Shown here: positions 1 to 5,442 of the stretch, one piece after another | Numbering within the stretch: the stretch's first letter is position 1 | How the letters are laid out: every line of letters begins with the position of its first letter | Notes under the pieces: generated by a model | Told to the model about the DNA's origin: nothing | Databases searched by the model: none | What the model saw: only the letters and a program-made list of their open reading frames with translations | Position numbers and translations under genes: made by a program | DNA from: Dwaynesavagella gallinarum | GTDB taxonomy: Bacteria; Bacillota; Clostridia; Clostridiales; Clostridiaceae | Length of the DNA: 6,798 nt | Assembly: GCA_019120235.1 (NCBI GenBank) | Contig: DWVN01000153.1 | Location: 1-6,798, forward strand | Direction: 5' to 3'

Positions 1-296
<296 letters not shown>

Positions 297-324
297 AATT
301 GTTTGATTTATTTATATGCAATTT

Positions 325-346
325 TGAGAGATGTTTTTATCTCTTG
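325..346 (+). other. 23S-5S spacer hairpin, probable rRNA processing stem
   Basis: In the spacer, AGAGAT (327-332) can pair with ATCTCT (339-344) around a 6-nt loop, with G-T wobbles extending the base. It lies immediately upstream of the 5S 5' end. Such stems often guide precursor rRNA cleavage; that role is inferred here. Confidence 0.4.
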
Positions 347-348
347 AT

Positions 349-466
349 ATCTGGTGATTATAACGTGTAGGTAACACCCCTATCCATTCCGAACAGGACG
401 GTTAAGCTACACTGTGCCGATGGTACTTTAGGGTTACCCTTATGGGAGAGTAGGTCATTGCCAGTT
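349..466 (+). rRNA. rrf: 5S ribosomal RNA
   Basis: This is a full-length 5S rRNA of about 117 nt. The 5' end (TCTGGTGATTATAACG) and 3' end (AGGTCATTGCCAGT) form helix I, with CTGG at 351-354 pairing to CCAG at 461-464. Internal landmarks are CCATTCCGAACAGGACGGTTAAG, split here as CCATTCCGAACAGG then ACGGTTAAGC (loop B/C region), GCCGATGGTACTTTAGGG and GGGAGAGTAGGTC. It follows 23S by about 50 nt, the normal operon order. No tRNA gene lies between 5S and the terminator. Exact ends are uncertain by 1-3 nt. Confidence 0.95.
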
Positions 467-472
467 ACTTTT

Positions 473-513
473 AGAAGTAAGAGTTCTTTTACTCTTACTT
501 CTTTTATTATTTT
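473..513 (+). terminator. Rho-independent terminator of the rRNA operon
   Basis: A perfect 11-bp stem, AGAAGTAAGAG (473-483) with CTCTTACTTCT (492-502), extends by one further T-A pair to leave a 6-nt loop. It is followed by TTTATTATTTT. It sits 7 nt after 5S and just before the stop codon (507-509) of the convergent FemABX gene, whose last codons overlap the T-rich tail. Read on the minus strand the hairpin lacks a T tract, so it mainly serves the rRNA operon. Confidence 0.9.
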
Positions 514-1862
514 AGAGTATTTTTATTATAAATTGTATTTCGTATTTCTTTGAATTTTGGAAATATTTTTTTGAATAGGAAATATATTTTTTTATCGTTT
601 ATTAAAGTGTATTCCCCAATAAATTCTATAAAGTCTCCATTAAACATTTTTTTAAATTTATATAGACCATACAATGGGTTATTTTCATTTAAATCTCCAG
701 AAACACCTCTAAAATCATAAATGCTATGTGATTCTTCTATGCTATTTTTAATCATTTCATATTGCATTAAGAAGTTAGGCATTGTATCACGTAATATATT
801 GTGTGATGCTCCATATAAATACCATGCTTTTTTTCCCCAATGAAGATATATTGCACCAGATAAATATACCTCTTTGTTTTTATATTTAGAAATTATGTGA
901 AGTTTATTTTCAAGTGATTCTAGTTGAGATTCATTTAACGCTATTTCTTTTTTTCTTGATTCAATTTTTGTATTAATTTTATTTATTTTATCATTTTCAG
1001 TAGTGTTTTTTAGAGATTCTTCAAGATCTATAAGTTTTATTTTTGCACTATCCATATTTGATTTACATTTGTTTATTTTTTTATAGATGTTGTCTTTATC
1101 TATATCGTAGGAATATTTTACGAGGTATAATTTACAATATGGATTTAAAATTTTCATCATATTATAGAAATAATCCTTTTTACGTACTATGAAATTATCT
1201 CTTTTTCCAGTTATGTCCATCAAATCTTGAAATATTTCAATCTTATTTTCAGGTAAATTATCAAAAGTATAACTTTCAACACTGAGTCCTCGTTCAATTC
1301 CTAATTTTATATTGTAACGAGCTTTACTTGAGAAGTGTTTTAATATGTTTGTTTTTATTTCTTCTTTTGTTAAATTTTCTGAACTTTCAGGTAGTTTTAG
1401 ACGGAAAACAAAATTTGGCTGAATATTTTCGAAATTTTTAGAACTATTTTCTACGTATCCTAAACTTTTGAGAGTATTACAAATTTCAATGCTTTCTTCA
1501 ATTTTTATGTTATTTTCACTTAAATGAATATCTGGATCTATTGTTATAAAAGCTATTTTATTATCTTTTGAAAAAGTTTTTAAGAAATTTGTGAATTCTT
1601 CTAGGAGATATTTATTTTTATAATCACATACAAAACCACGTGGAATATATGCTAATTTATAATTTAACAAAGGTAATTTTCTTATAAGAATTATACAACA
1701 TAAAACTGTATTATTATCATTATCAAAACCTAATATGGATTTGTGTGTCCATTCATTTTTAAAAAGTGCCCAATAGGAACTTTGAAAAATATGCCCTTTA
1801 GGAGAGTTAAACGAAAATTGATCTAATTCTTTAGAGTTAATTTCTTTAAATGTATAATTCAC
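507..1862 (-). CDS. FemABX-family peptidoglycan bridge aminoacyltransferase
   Basis: Predicted cytoplasmic enzyme (451 aa) that transfers an amino acid from aminoacyl-tRNA to the stem peptide of lipid II, building the peptidoglycan cross-bridge (MurM/FemX/FemA type). The N-terminal GNAT-like half has the family elements HIFQSSYWALFKNEW (24-38) and YIPRGFVCDY (72-81). The stretch around SSKARYNIKLGIERGLSV (178-195) matches the family Arg/Asn-rich segment. Residues ~255-328 are a charged helical coiled-coil arm, the tRNA-binding arm in FemA. The C-terminal half has WYLYGASHN (347-355), the MP..LMQYEMI segment, YDFRG (382-386), LYKFKKMFNG and IGEY (415-418). The start is GTG, chosen because AAGGAG (1870-1875) lies 7 nt upstream and no better ATG precedes it. 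It is divergent from rsmI and convergent with the rRNA operon. The amino acid added cannot be read from sequence. Confidence 0.92.
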   Translation of the reverse strand: MNYTFKEINSKELDQFSFNSPKGHIFQSSYWALFKNEWTHKSILGFDNDNNTVLCCIILIRKLPLLNYKLAYIPRGFVCDYKNKYLLEEFTNFLKTFSKDNKIAFITIDPDIHLSENNIKIEESIEICNTLKSLGYVENSSKNFENIQPNFVFRLKLPESSENLTKEEIKTNILKHFSSKARYNIKLGIERGLSVESYTFDNLPENKIEIFQDLMDITGKRDNFIVRKKDYFYNMMKILNPYCKLYLVKYSYDIDKDNIYKKINKCKSNMDSAKIKLIDLEESLKNTTENDKINKINTKIESRKKEIALNESQLESLENKLHIISKYKNKEVYLSGAIYLHWGKKAWYLYGASHNILRDTMPNFLMQYEMIKNSIEESHSIYDFRGVSGDLNENNPLYGLYKFKKMFNGDFIEFIGEYTLINDKKIYFLFKKIFPKFKEIRNTIYNKNTLK

Positions 1863-1894
1863 TTAAGTGCTCCTTCCAATTATAGTCAGTTAAT

Positions 1895-1923
1895 AGTATA
1901 TAGTAAAAAAAAAACATTTTCAA
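1895..1923 (-). promoter_or_regulatory. Promoter for the FemABX gene with a homopolymer spacer
   Basis: On the minus strand TTGAAA (1918-1923) and TATACT (1895-1900) are separated by exactly 17 bp, a good sigma-A promoter. The spacer contains ten consecutive T (A at 1905-1914 on the plus strand). The -10 lies 32 nt before the GTG start, leaving a short leader with the AAGGAG site. Confidence 0.7.
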
Positions 1924-1947
1924 TAATGGGGGAGTTTATAATATAAT
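1917..1947 (+). promoter_or_regulatory. Possible rsmI promoter
   Basis: Overlapping -10 candidates TATAAT occur at 1937-1942 and 1942-1947. The best -35 is weak: TTTTCA or TTTCAA at 1917-1923, overlapping the -35 of the divergent FemABX promoter. The -10 is convincing but the -35 is not, so the assignment is tentative. If right, the two divergent promoters would compete for polymerase. Confidence 0.4.
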
Positions 1948-1981
1948 TTTTGTTGTACAATTTAATATAAGAGAGGTTTAT

Positions 1982-2821
1982 ATGGTTTTATATGTAGTTG
2001 CTACACCTATTGGAAATATAAAAGATATTACTTATAGAGCAGTTGAAATTTTAAAAGAGAGCGATATTATACTTTGTGAAGACACTAGGTGTTCTTTAAA
2101 GATGCTTAATTATTATGGAATAAGGAAAAAATTAATTTCTTATCATAAATTTAATGAGTATAAATTAATTGATAAAATTATAGAAGATATTTTAAATGGT
2201 GTTAAATATGTTTTAATTAGTGATGCAGGTATGCCTGGTATAAGTGATCCAGGTAAAATTTTAATTAATAGATGTATTGAAGAAAATATAAAAGTTGATG
2301 TACTTCCAGGTGCATGTGCTTTAATTAATGGATTTGTTTTAAGTGGTTTTAAAAATGATATTTTTACTTTTATAGGTTTTCTTCCTAGAAATACAAAGAA
2401 GATGAAAGAAACTATAAAGTTAATGAAAGAAACATATACAGCTCTTATAATTTATGAGGCCCCACATAGACTTTTAAATACATTAAATCTTTTGAAAAAT
2501 GAATTTGGCGAGAATACTAAAATATATATAGGGCGAGAACTTACGAAATTATTTGAGGAAAATTTTAGAGGAACTATAGAAGAAAGTATTTGTTATTTTG
2601 AAGGCTCTAAAATAAGAGGAGAGTTTGTAATTTGTATAGAGAATTATAAAAAAGATAATATACAAATAGATGATGATTTCATTTTAAATGAGTTTTATGA
2701 AAATAAGAGGAGATTTAATTTAACAACTAAGGAAAACGTAAAGAAAATATGTGAAGAGAATAATTTAAAAAAGAATTATGTTTATGATTTAATAATAAAT
2801 AGAATAGATAAAATAGAATAA
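1982..2821 (+). CDS. rsmI: 16S rRNA (cytidine(1402)-2'-O)-methyltransferase RsmI
   Basis: SAM-dependent enzyme that 2'-O-methylates C1402 in the decoding centre of 16S rRNA, acting on the small subunit in the cytoplasm. Its 279 aa match the usual family length. The tetrapyrrole-methylase fold is clear: LYVVATPIGNIKDITYRA (3-20) gives the first strand and the family-specific PIGN motif. CEDTR (32-36) follows, then SDAGMPGISDPG (80-91), the SAM-binding glycine-rich segment. Further on come LPGACA (108-113), FTFIGFLPR (128-136), YEAPHR (158-163), GRELTKLFEE (184-193) and RGEFVICIE (212-220). The ~60-residue tail is lysine-rich, as is common in this family. ATG is supported by GAGAGG (1971-1976) 5 nt upstream. 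It converges on abrB; the same rsmI-abrB arrangement is found in Bacillus subtilis (yabC-abrB), which supports the identity. Confidence 0.96.
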   Translation: MVLYVVATPIGNIKDITYRAVEILKESDIILCEDTRCSLKMLNYYGIRKKLISYHKFNEYKLIDKIIEDILNGVKYVLISDAGMPGISDPGKILINRCIEENIKVDVLPGACALINGFVLSGFKNDIFTFIGFLPRNTKKMKETIKLMKETYTALIIYEAPHRLLNTLNLLKNEFGENTKIYIGRELTKLFEENFRGTIEESICYFEGSKIRGEFVICIENYKKDNIQIDDDFILNEFYENKRRFNLTTKENVKKICEENNLKKNYVYDLIINRIDKIE

Positions 2822-2856
2822 ACCTCACGATTTTAAAAAAAGTGAGGTTTATTTTT
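2817..2856 (+). terminator. Terminator between convergent rsmI and abrB
   Basis: The stem core is AAACCTCAC (2820-2828) with GTGAGGTTT (2842-2850), extendable to 12 bp by A/T pairs; the loop is 13 nt and A/T-rich. The plus strand continues ATTTTTAT, suitable for ending rsmI; the stem begins at its stop codon. On the minus strand it follows the abrB stop directly, but its T run is broken (TTTATTCTATTTT), so termination there is probably weaker. Confidence 0.85.
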
Positions 2857-3100
2857 ATATAAAAACATTAAGTTCTGATAAGCAATTTTTACAAACATTT
2901 TTCTCTTTAAAGTTATGTATATCTTTTGCATCTCCACAAAAAATGCACGCTGGTTCATATTTTTTAAGAATTATGTGATTTCCATCTACATAAATTTCAA
3001 GAGCATCTTTTTCTCCTATATCTAAGTTACGTCTTAATTCTATTGGAATAACAATTCTCCCTAATTCATCTACACGTCTTACAACACCAGTTGATTTCAT
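2855..3100 (-). CDS. abrB: AbrB-family transition-state regulator with two CxxC pairs
   Basis: An 81-aa DNA-binding regulator. Residues 1-50 are a near-canonical AbrB swapped-hairpin domain: MKSTGVVRRVDELGRIVIPI, ELRRNLDIGEKDALEIYV, then IILKKYEP. The Arg-rich strand and LGR.V.PIELRR loop contact DNA in B. subtilis AbrB. The C-terminal ~30 residues differ from the B. subtilis multimerisation tail: C52/C55 and C70/C73 form CxxC-x14-CxxC, which suggests a small zinc-binding or redox-sensitive knuckle (inference). AbrB represses stationary-phase, sporulation and solvent or toxin genes in Bacillus and clostridia. The ATG has AGGAGG (3112-3117) about 11 nt upstream, a slightly long but strong site. 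It is monocistronic, with its own promoter and a terminator shared with rsmI. Confidence 0.95.
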   Translation of the reverse strand: MKSTGVVRRVDELGRIVIPIELRRNLDIGEKDALEIYVDGNHIILKKYEPACIFCGDAKDIHNFKEKNVCKNCLSELNVFI

Positions 3101-3122
3101 TTAAAAATAATCCTCCTAAAAA

Positions 3123-3136
3123 ACTCTTAAAAGAGT
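3123..3136. repeat. Inverted repeat in the abrB leader
   Basis: ACTCTT (3123-3128) and AAGAGT (3131-3136) form a 6-bp inverted repeat with a 2-nt centre. It lies between the abrB -10 and its AGGAGG site, ending 5 nt upstream of the latter. It could be a regulator site or a mild mRNA hairpin; neither can be decided from sequence. Confidence 0.4.
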
Positions 3137-3160
3137 ATATTTTCTAACTATACAAACATA

Positions 3161-3189
3161 AATATATATTTTTTTCATATAATTGTCAA
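3161..3189 (-). promoter_or_regulatory. Consensus sigma-A promoter of abrB
   Basis: On the minus strand a perfect TTGACA (3184-3189) is followed by a 17-bp spacer and TATATT (3161-3166). This is the best promoter in the window. It gives abrB a leader of about 55 nt and separates it from the upstream hesB-like gene, which ends in its own terminator. Confidence 0.85.
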
Positions 3190-3212
3190 GATTTTACAAT
3201 ACAAAAAATGAC

Positions 3213-3244
3213 AAAAAATTAGGTATGTCAAAAGACATACCTAA
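3213..3244 (-). terminator. Rho-independent terminator of the dipeptidase-hesB operon
   Basis: A perfect 11-bp stem, TTAGGTATGTC (3219-3229) with GACATACCTAA (3234-3244), has a 4-nt loop. On the minus strand it is followed by six T (3213-3218). It begins 4 nt after the hesB-like stop codon at 3249-3251. A dedicated terminator placed here argues that the whole 96-codon frame past the internal UGA belongs to a functional gene. Confidence 0.9.
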
Positions 3245-3248
3245 AATT

Positions 3249-3539
3249 TTAACAAGTGGAATGTTTTGAAGATATTTTAAAGTTTGTTCCAAAAACTCCT
3301 TTAGAATGAGAAATTGTTGAATCATCTAAAAAGTCTTCAAATTCATTATTTACAAGGAAAGTTATATCATTAACTTTAACAGTTATATCATCATCTTTAA
3401 TTTGTTCATCCAGAACAATTGAAAAGGTAGGACCTCCTCATCCAAAACCAGCCATGTTTAATCGTACATATTTTTTACATTTCTTTTCTAATTGACTTTT
3501 TAAAAGCTCACAAGTTTCATTAGACACGTTAATTTTCAT
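3249..3539 (-). CDS. HesB/IscA-like selenoprotein with in-frame UGA (Sec34)
   Basis: A 96-codon frame read through one internal TGA (3438-3440, codon 34). It translates as a small HesB/IscA-fold protein: MKINVSNETCELLKSQLEKK, then YVRLNMAGFG-U-GGPTFSIVLDEQ (24-46), then ITFLVNNEFEDFLDDSTISH (59-78), then FGTNFKIS and a terminal Cys (C96). In IscA/SufA the GxxCGG cysteine and C-terminal cysteines bind iron or Fe-S clusters; here UGA replaces that first cysteine exactly. HesB-related selenoproteins are an established family. A SECIS-like hairpin follows the UGA. The frame stays intact for 62 codons beyond the UGA and ends just before a terminator, which argues against decay. The ATG lies inside the end of the dipeptidase gene (11-nt overlap), preceded by a very strong AAAGGGGGTGA site. 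The partner protein or substrate is unknown; Fe-S or redox chemistry is inferred from the fold. It needs SelA, SelB, SelC and SelD elsewhere in the genome. Confidence 0.9.
3399..3420 (-). promoter_or_regulatory. Predicted bacterial SECIS element
   Basis: In the mRNA, UUGUUC (3418-3413) pairs perfectly with GAACAA (3407-3402) around the loop UGGAU (3412-3408). Two further A-U pairs (3419-3420 with 3399-3400) can form past one bulged A. The loop opens 26 nt after the UGA and has G at its second and third positions. Known bacterial SECIS elements have a small apical loop with G in the first two positions, roughly 16-37 nt downstream of UGA, bound by SelB. The fit is good but was found by eye. 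Confidence 0.78.
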
Positions 3540-4305
3540 TAATTTCACCCCCTTTCATTTTATCGTTTATAGTTTGTACATATTCATTTAAACTTATATT
3601 AATTACAGGATAATTCAAGTAATTAGAATCATCAAAATGCCACCATTCTGTATATATTGGTTTAAATCCATGTTTAATCATTACATTTTTTAAAAGTTCT
3701 GCATTTTTAATTTGTGTATTAGATGCTCCAACATAACTTCTATGAGCTTTTTCTGAAAATTCATCAAAGTTTGTAGGCATATCGATTTCATTTCCATTCA
3801 AATCTGTTAAAGTTATATCAATAGCACAAGCTCTATTGTGATTAGAACCACCTTTATAAGGATTTGCTATATAATTACTATTAGGCAAAATTTCCCATAA
3901 AATTTTTTGAACATAAAAAGGTCTATAAGCATCCCAAATTTTAATTTTGTACCCAAGTGATTTAAATTCTTCTTGAGCATTTAAAATTTTTTTAAGGGTT
4001 TCTTCATGAAGTACAGCTACATCAGCGTCATATAGAACTTTCTTTGTAAAATTATTTTTAGATGCGTAACGTATATCTAATATCATGTCATGAGGGAAAG
4101 AATTTAATAATTTAAGACCATTTATAGATGCTTGTGAAGTTGAAAATAAATCTTTATTATTTGTTGAAGAAAAATTATTTATTATTATTTGTTCTTCTGT
4201 TTGTGTAATGTTATTGTGAATTAAATATAAACCACCTAAAAATAAAGATTGAACTAAAGATATTATAATTATAAGTGTACTAATAATTAAATTCAATATA
4301 ATCAC
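3529..4305 (-). CDS. Membrane-anchored VanX-like D-Ala-D-Ala dipeptidase (M15D)
   Basis: Zinc peptidase of the VanX/DdpX type, predicted to hydrolyse D-Ala-D-Ala or related cell-wall peptides. The longest frame is 258 aa. Residues 1-29 are very hydrophobic (one membrane segment or uncleaved signal, no lipobox Cys), then a polar linker to ~70, then the catalytic domain. Its motifs are DIRYA (77-81), DAYRP (125-129, catalytic Arg128), GGSNHNRACAIDITL (152-166, zinc ligands His156 and Asp163, the family spacing of 7), and EWWHF (220-224, catalytic Glu220 and zinc ligand His223). All active-site residues are present. The longest start is GTG at 4303-4305, but AAGGTGAT overlaps it and better serves the in-frame TTG at 4294-4296, giving 255 aa. 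No VanR/S/H/A genes are nearby and the export signal is unlike cytoplasmic VanX, so a wall-remodelling role is more likely than glycopeptide resistance. It is cotranscribed with the hesB-like gene. Confidence 0.88.
   Translation of the reverse strand: MIILNLIISTLIIIISLVQSLFLGGLYLIHNNITQTEEQIIINNFSSTNNKDLFSTSQASINGLKLLNSFPHDMILDIRYASKNNFTKKVLYDADVAVLHEETLKKILNAQEEFKSLGYKIKIWDAYRPFYVQKILWEILPNSNYIANPYKGGSNHNRACAIDITLTDLNGNEIDMPTNFDEFSEKAHRSYVGASNTQIKNAELLKNVMIKHGFKPIYTEWWHFDDSNYLNYPVINISLNEYVQTINDKMKGGEINEN
3545..3556 (-). promoter_or_regulatory. Strong ribosome binding site of the hesB-like gene
   Basis: On the minus strand GAAAGGGGGTGA ends 5 nt before the ATG at 3537-3539, and lies wholly inside the last codons of the dipeptidase gene. 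It is the best Shine-Dalgarno site in the window and fixes the start of the selenoprotein. Confidence 0.85.
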
Positions 4306-4324
4306 CTTATAAGTATTTTGTATT

Positions 4325-4365
4325 AAAAAACAAAAACTATGTAATTTATTAAATTACATAGTTTT
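4325..4365 (-). terminator. Strong terminator after the LCP gene
   Basis: A perfect 15-bp stem, AAAACTATGTAATTT (4333-4347) with AAATTACATAGTTTT (4351-4365), has a 3-nt loop. On the minus strand it is followed by TGTTTTTT. It starts 5 nt after the LCP stop codon and ends only about 20-30 nt before the dipeptidase start, so it separates the two transcription units. Confidence 0.9.
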
Positions 4366-4370
4366 ATATT

Positions 4371-5375
4371 TTAAGGTAATATATCGTCGAAAATATACTT
4401 ATGAAGACTTTCTGTAGTTTTTTCTTGATCGAAAGTTAAATACCATACTCCATTTATTATTTTTCCAGAGTCGTTGAATTCTCCTTCAAAAGGAGCTCTT
4501 GTTTGTTCTATTTCATATCCACCTAATAATAAATTAGCTCCTATGGATAAAAGTTTATTTAAAGATAAACTTGTTTCTATGGAGTCAATATATTTTTCAA
4601 CTAGTGAAGTAAGTTTTATAGGAGACATGGTTTTTGCTTTATCAATCATAGCTATTATAACTTTTCTCTGTCTATCGGTTCTTTCAAAATCTCCATCTCC
4701 AACAGATCTTATACGAGCATAAGATAAGGCTTGAATGCCTGATAATGTTTGAACTCCAGAAGATTTAATTGTGTGATCTCCACTTACTCCTAAAAGGCGT
4801 TGATTTTCCTTTATATATTTATTTAAATTATTTATTTCTTCAGATTTTACATCTAATTCAATTCCACTTAGTTCGTCTATAATTTTAGGTAAATTAAAGA
4901 AGTCCAAGGAAATATAATCTTCTATGTTTAAGTTAAAGGTGTTATTTAATGTTTTAATAGATAGTGAAGGTCCTCCGTAAAAATACGCATGATTTAATTT
5001 ATCTTTCCCAACACCATTAATATTTACATAAAGATCTCTCATTATAGATATAAGTTTAACTTTTTTTCGTGATGAATCTATAGTTATAAGCATTATAGCA
5101 TCAGATCTAGGAGTTTCATCTGAAGTTCTTCTATCTAATCCAAATGCGGCAATTGTTATAATTTTTCCATTTGAAAGCTCTTCTGAATTATTTATAAGGT
5201 CTTCATTTATGCCTAAATCATCTTTATTTAAATTATTTTCAATAGATGAGATTTTTGATAAAAGTTTTAAGCCTTTTCCAGTTAATAAACCACCAACAAA
5301 TAAAATAACAACAATAGATATATACAAAATTATTTTCATTACATTTTTAAATTGCTTAGAATCATTGTTAAGCAT
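4371..5375 (-). CDS. LytR-CpsA-Psr (LCP) family cell-wall ligase
   Basis: A 334-aa membrane-anchored, extracytoplasmic enzyme that transfers undecaprenyl-phosphate-linked polymers (teichoic acid or capsule) to peptidoglycan. A short basic N terminus precedes one membrane helix (~13-33), then a linker. The LCP domain spans ~71-245: FGLDRR (78-83), the PRSDAIML segment (89-96, acidic and Arg residues of the pyrophosphate site), KLISIMRDLYV (107-117, the SI.RD motif), DKLNHAYFYGG (125-135), LSYARIRS (217-224) and DGDFERTDRQRKVI (227-240). These Arg and Asp residues are the family's Mg and phosphate ligands. Residues 250-334 are the usual C-terminal extension. The ATG is supported by GAGGG 8 nt upstream. 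It follows the acyltransferase by 67 nt with no clear terminator between, so some cotranscription is possible, and it has its own extended -10. Which polymer it attaches is not readable. Confidence 0.94.
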   Translation of the reverse strand: MLNNDSKQFKNVMKIILYISIVVILFVGGLLTGKGLKLLSKISSIENNLNKDDLGINEDLINNSEELSNGKIITIAAFGLDRRTSDETPRSDAIMLITIDSSRKKVKLISIMRDLYVNINGVGKDKLNHAYFYGGPSLSIKTLNNTFNLNIEDYISLDFFNLPKIIDELSGIELDVKSEEINNLNKYIKENQRLLGVSGDHTIKSSGVQTLSGIQALSYARIRSVGDGDFERTDRQRKVIIAMIDKAKTMSPIKLTSLVEKYIDSIETSLSLNKLLSIGANLLLGGYEIEQTRAPFEGEFNDSGKIINGVWYLTFDQEKTTESLHKYIFDDILP

Positions 5376-5409
5376 ATGTTTTACCCTCTAATAATAAATT
5401 AATTGTTAA

Positions 5410-5418
5410 AGTATATCA
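5410..5418 (-). promoter_or_regulatory. Extended -10 promoter for the LCP gene
   Basis: On the minus strand TGATATACT gives a -10 hexamer TATACT (5410-5415) with an upstream TG (5417-5418). No good -35 is seen at 16-18 bp; the extended -10 may compensate. It lies 34 nt before the LCP start. Confidence 0.5.
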
Positions 5419-5442
5419 TAAATATTTTATAAATAAAACTTT

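Noticed and set aside
467..506. tRNA gene after 5S rRNA
   Set aside because: The stretch holds only the operon terminator hairpin; no cloverleaf or TPsiC-like GTTC element in a suitable context.
1863..1981. Riboswitch or T-box leader upstream of rsmI or the FemABX gene
   Set aside because: The 119-nt divergent region has room only for promoters and short leaders; no stable conserved fold or terminator/antiterminator pair is visible.
3249..3539. HesB-like gene as a pseudogene with a nonsense mutation
   Set aside because: The only stop is a UGA at the conserved Cys codon, the frame is intact on both sides, a SECIS-like hairpin follows, and strong RBS and terminator signals flank it.
3529..4305. 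Vancomycin-resistance vanX
   Set aside because: The motifs match the family, but the membrane anchor and lack of vanHA/vanRS neighbours do not fit a resistance cluster.
4474..4722. 82-codon plus-strand frame
   Set aside because: It lies entirely antisense to the well-supported LCP gene, has no family features, and is a shadow of its codons.
5209..5391. 60-codon plus-strand frame
   Set aside because: It is antisense to the LCP N terminus and its membrane helix; there is no recognisable protein or RBS support.
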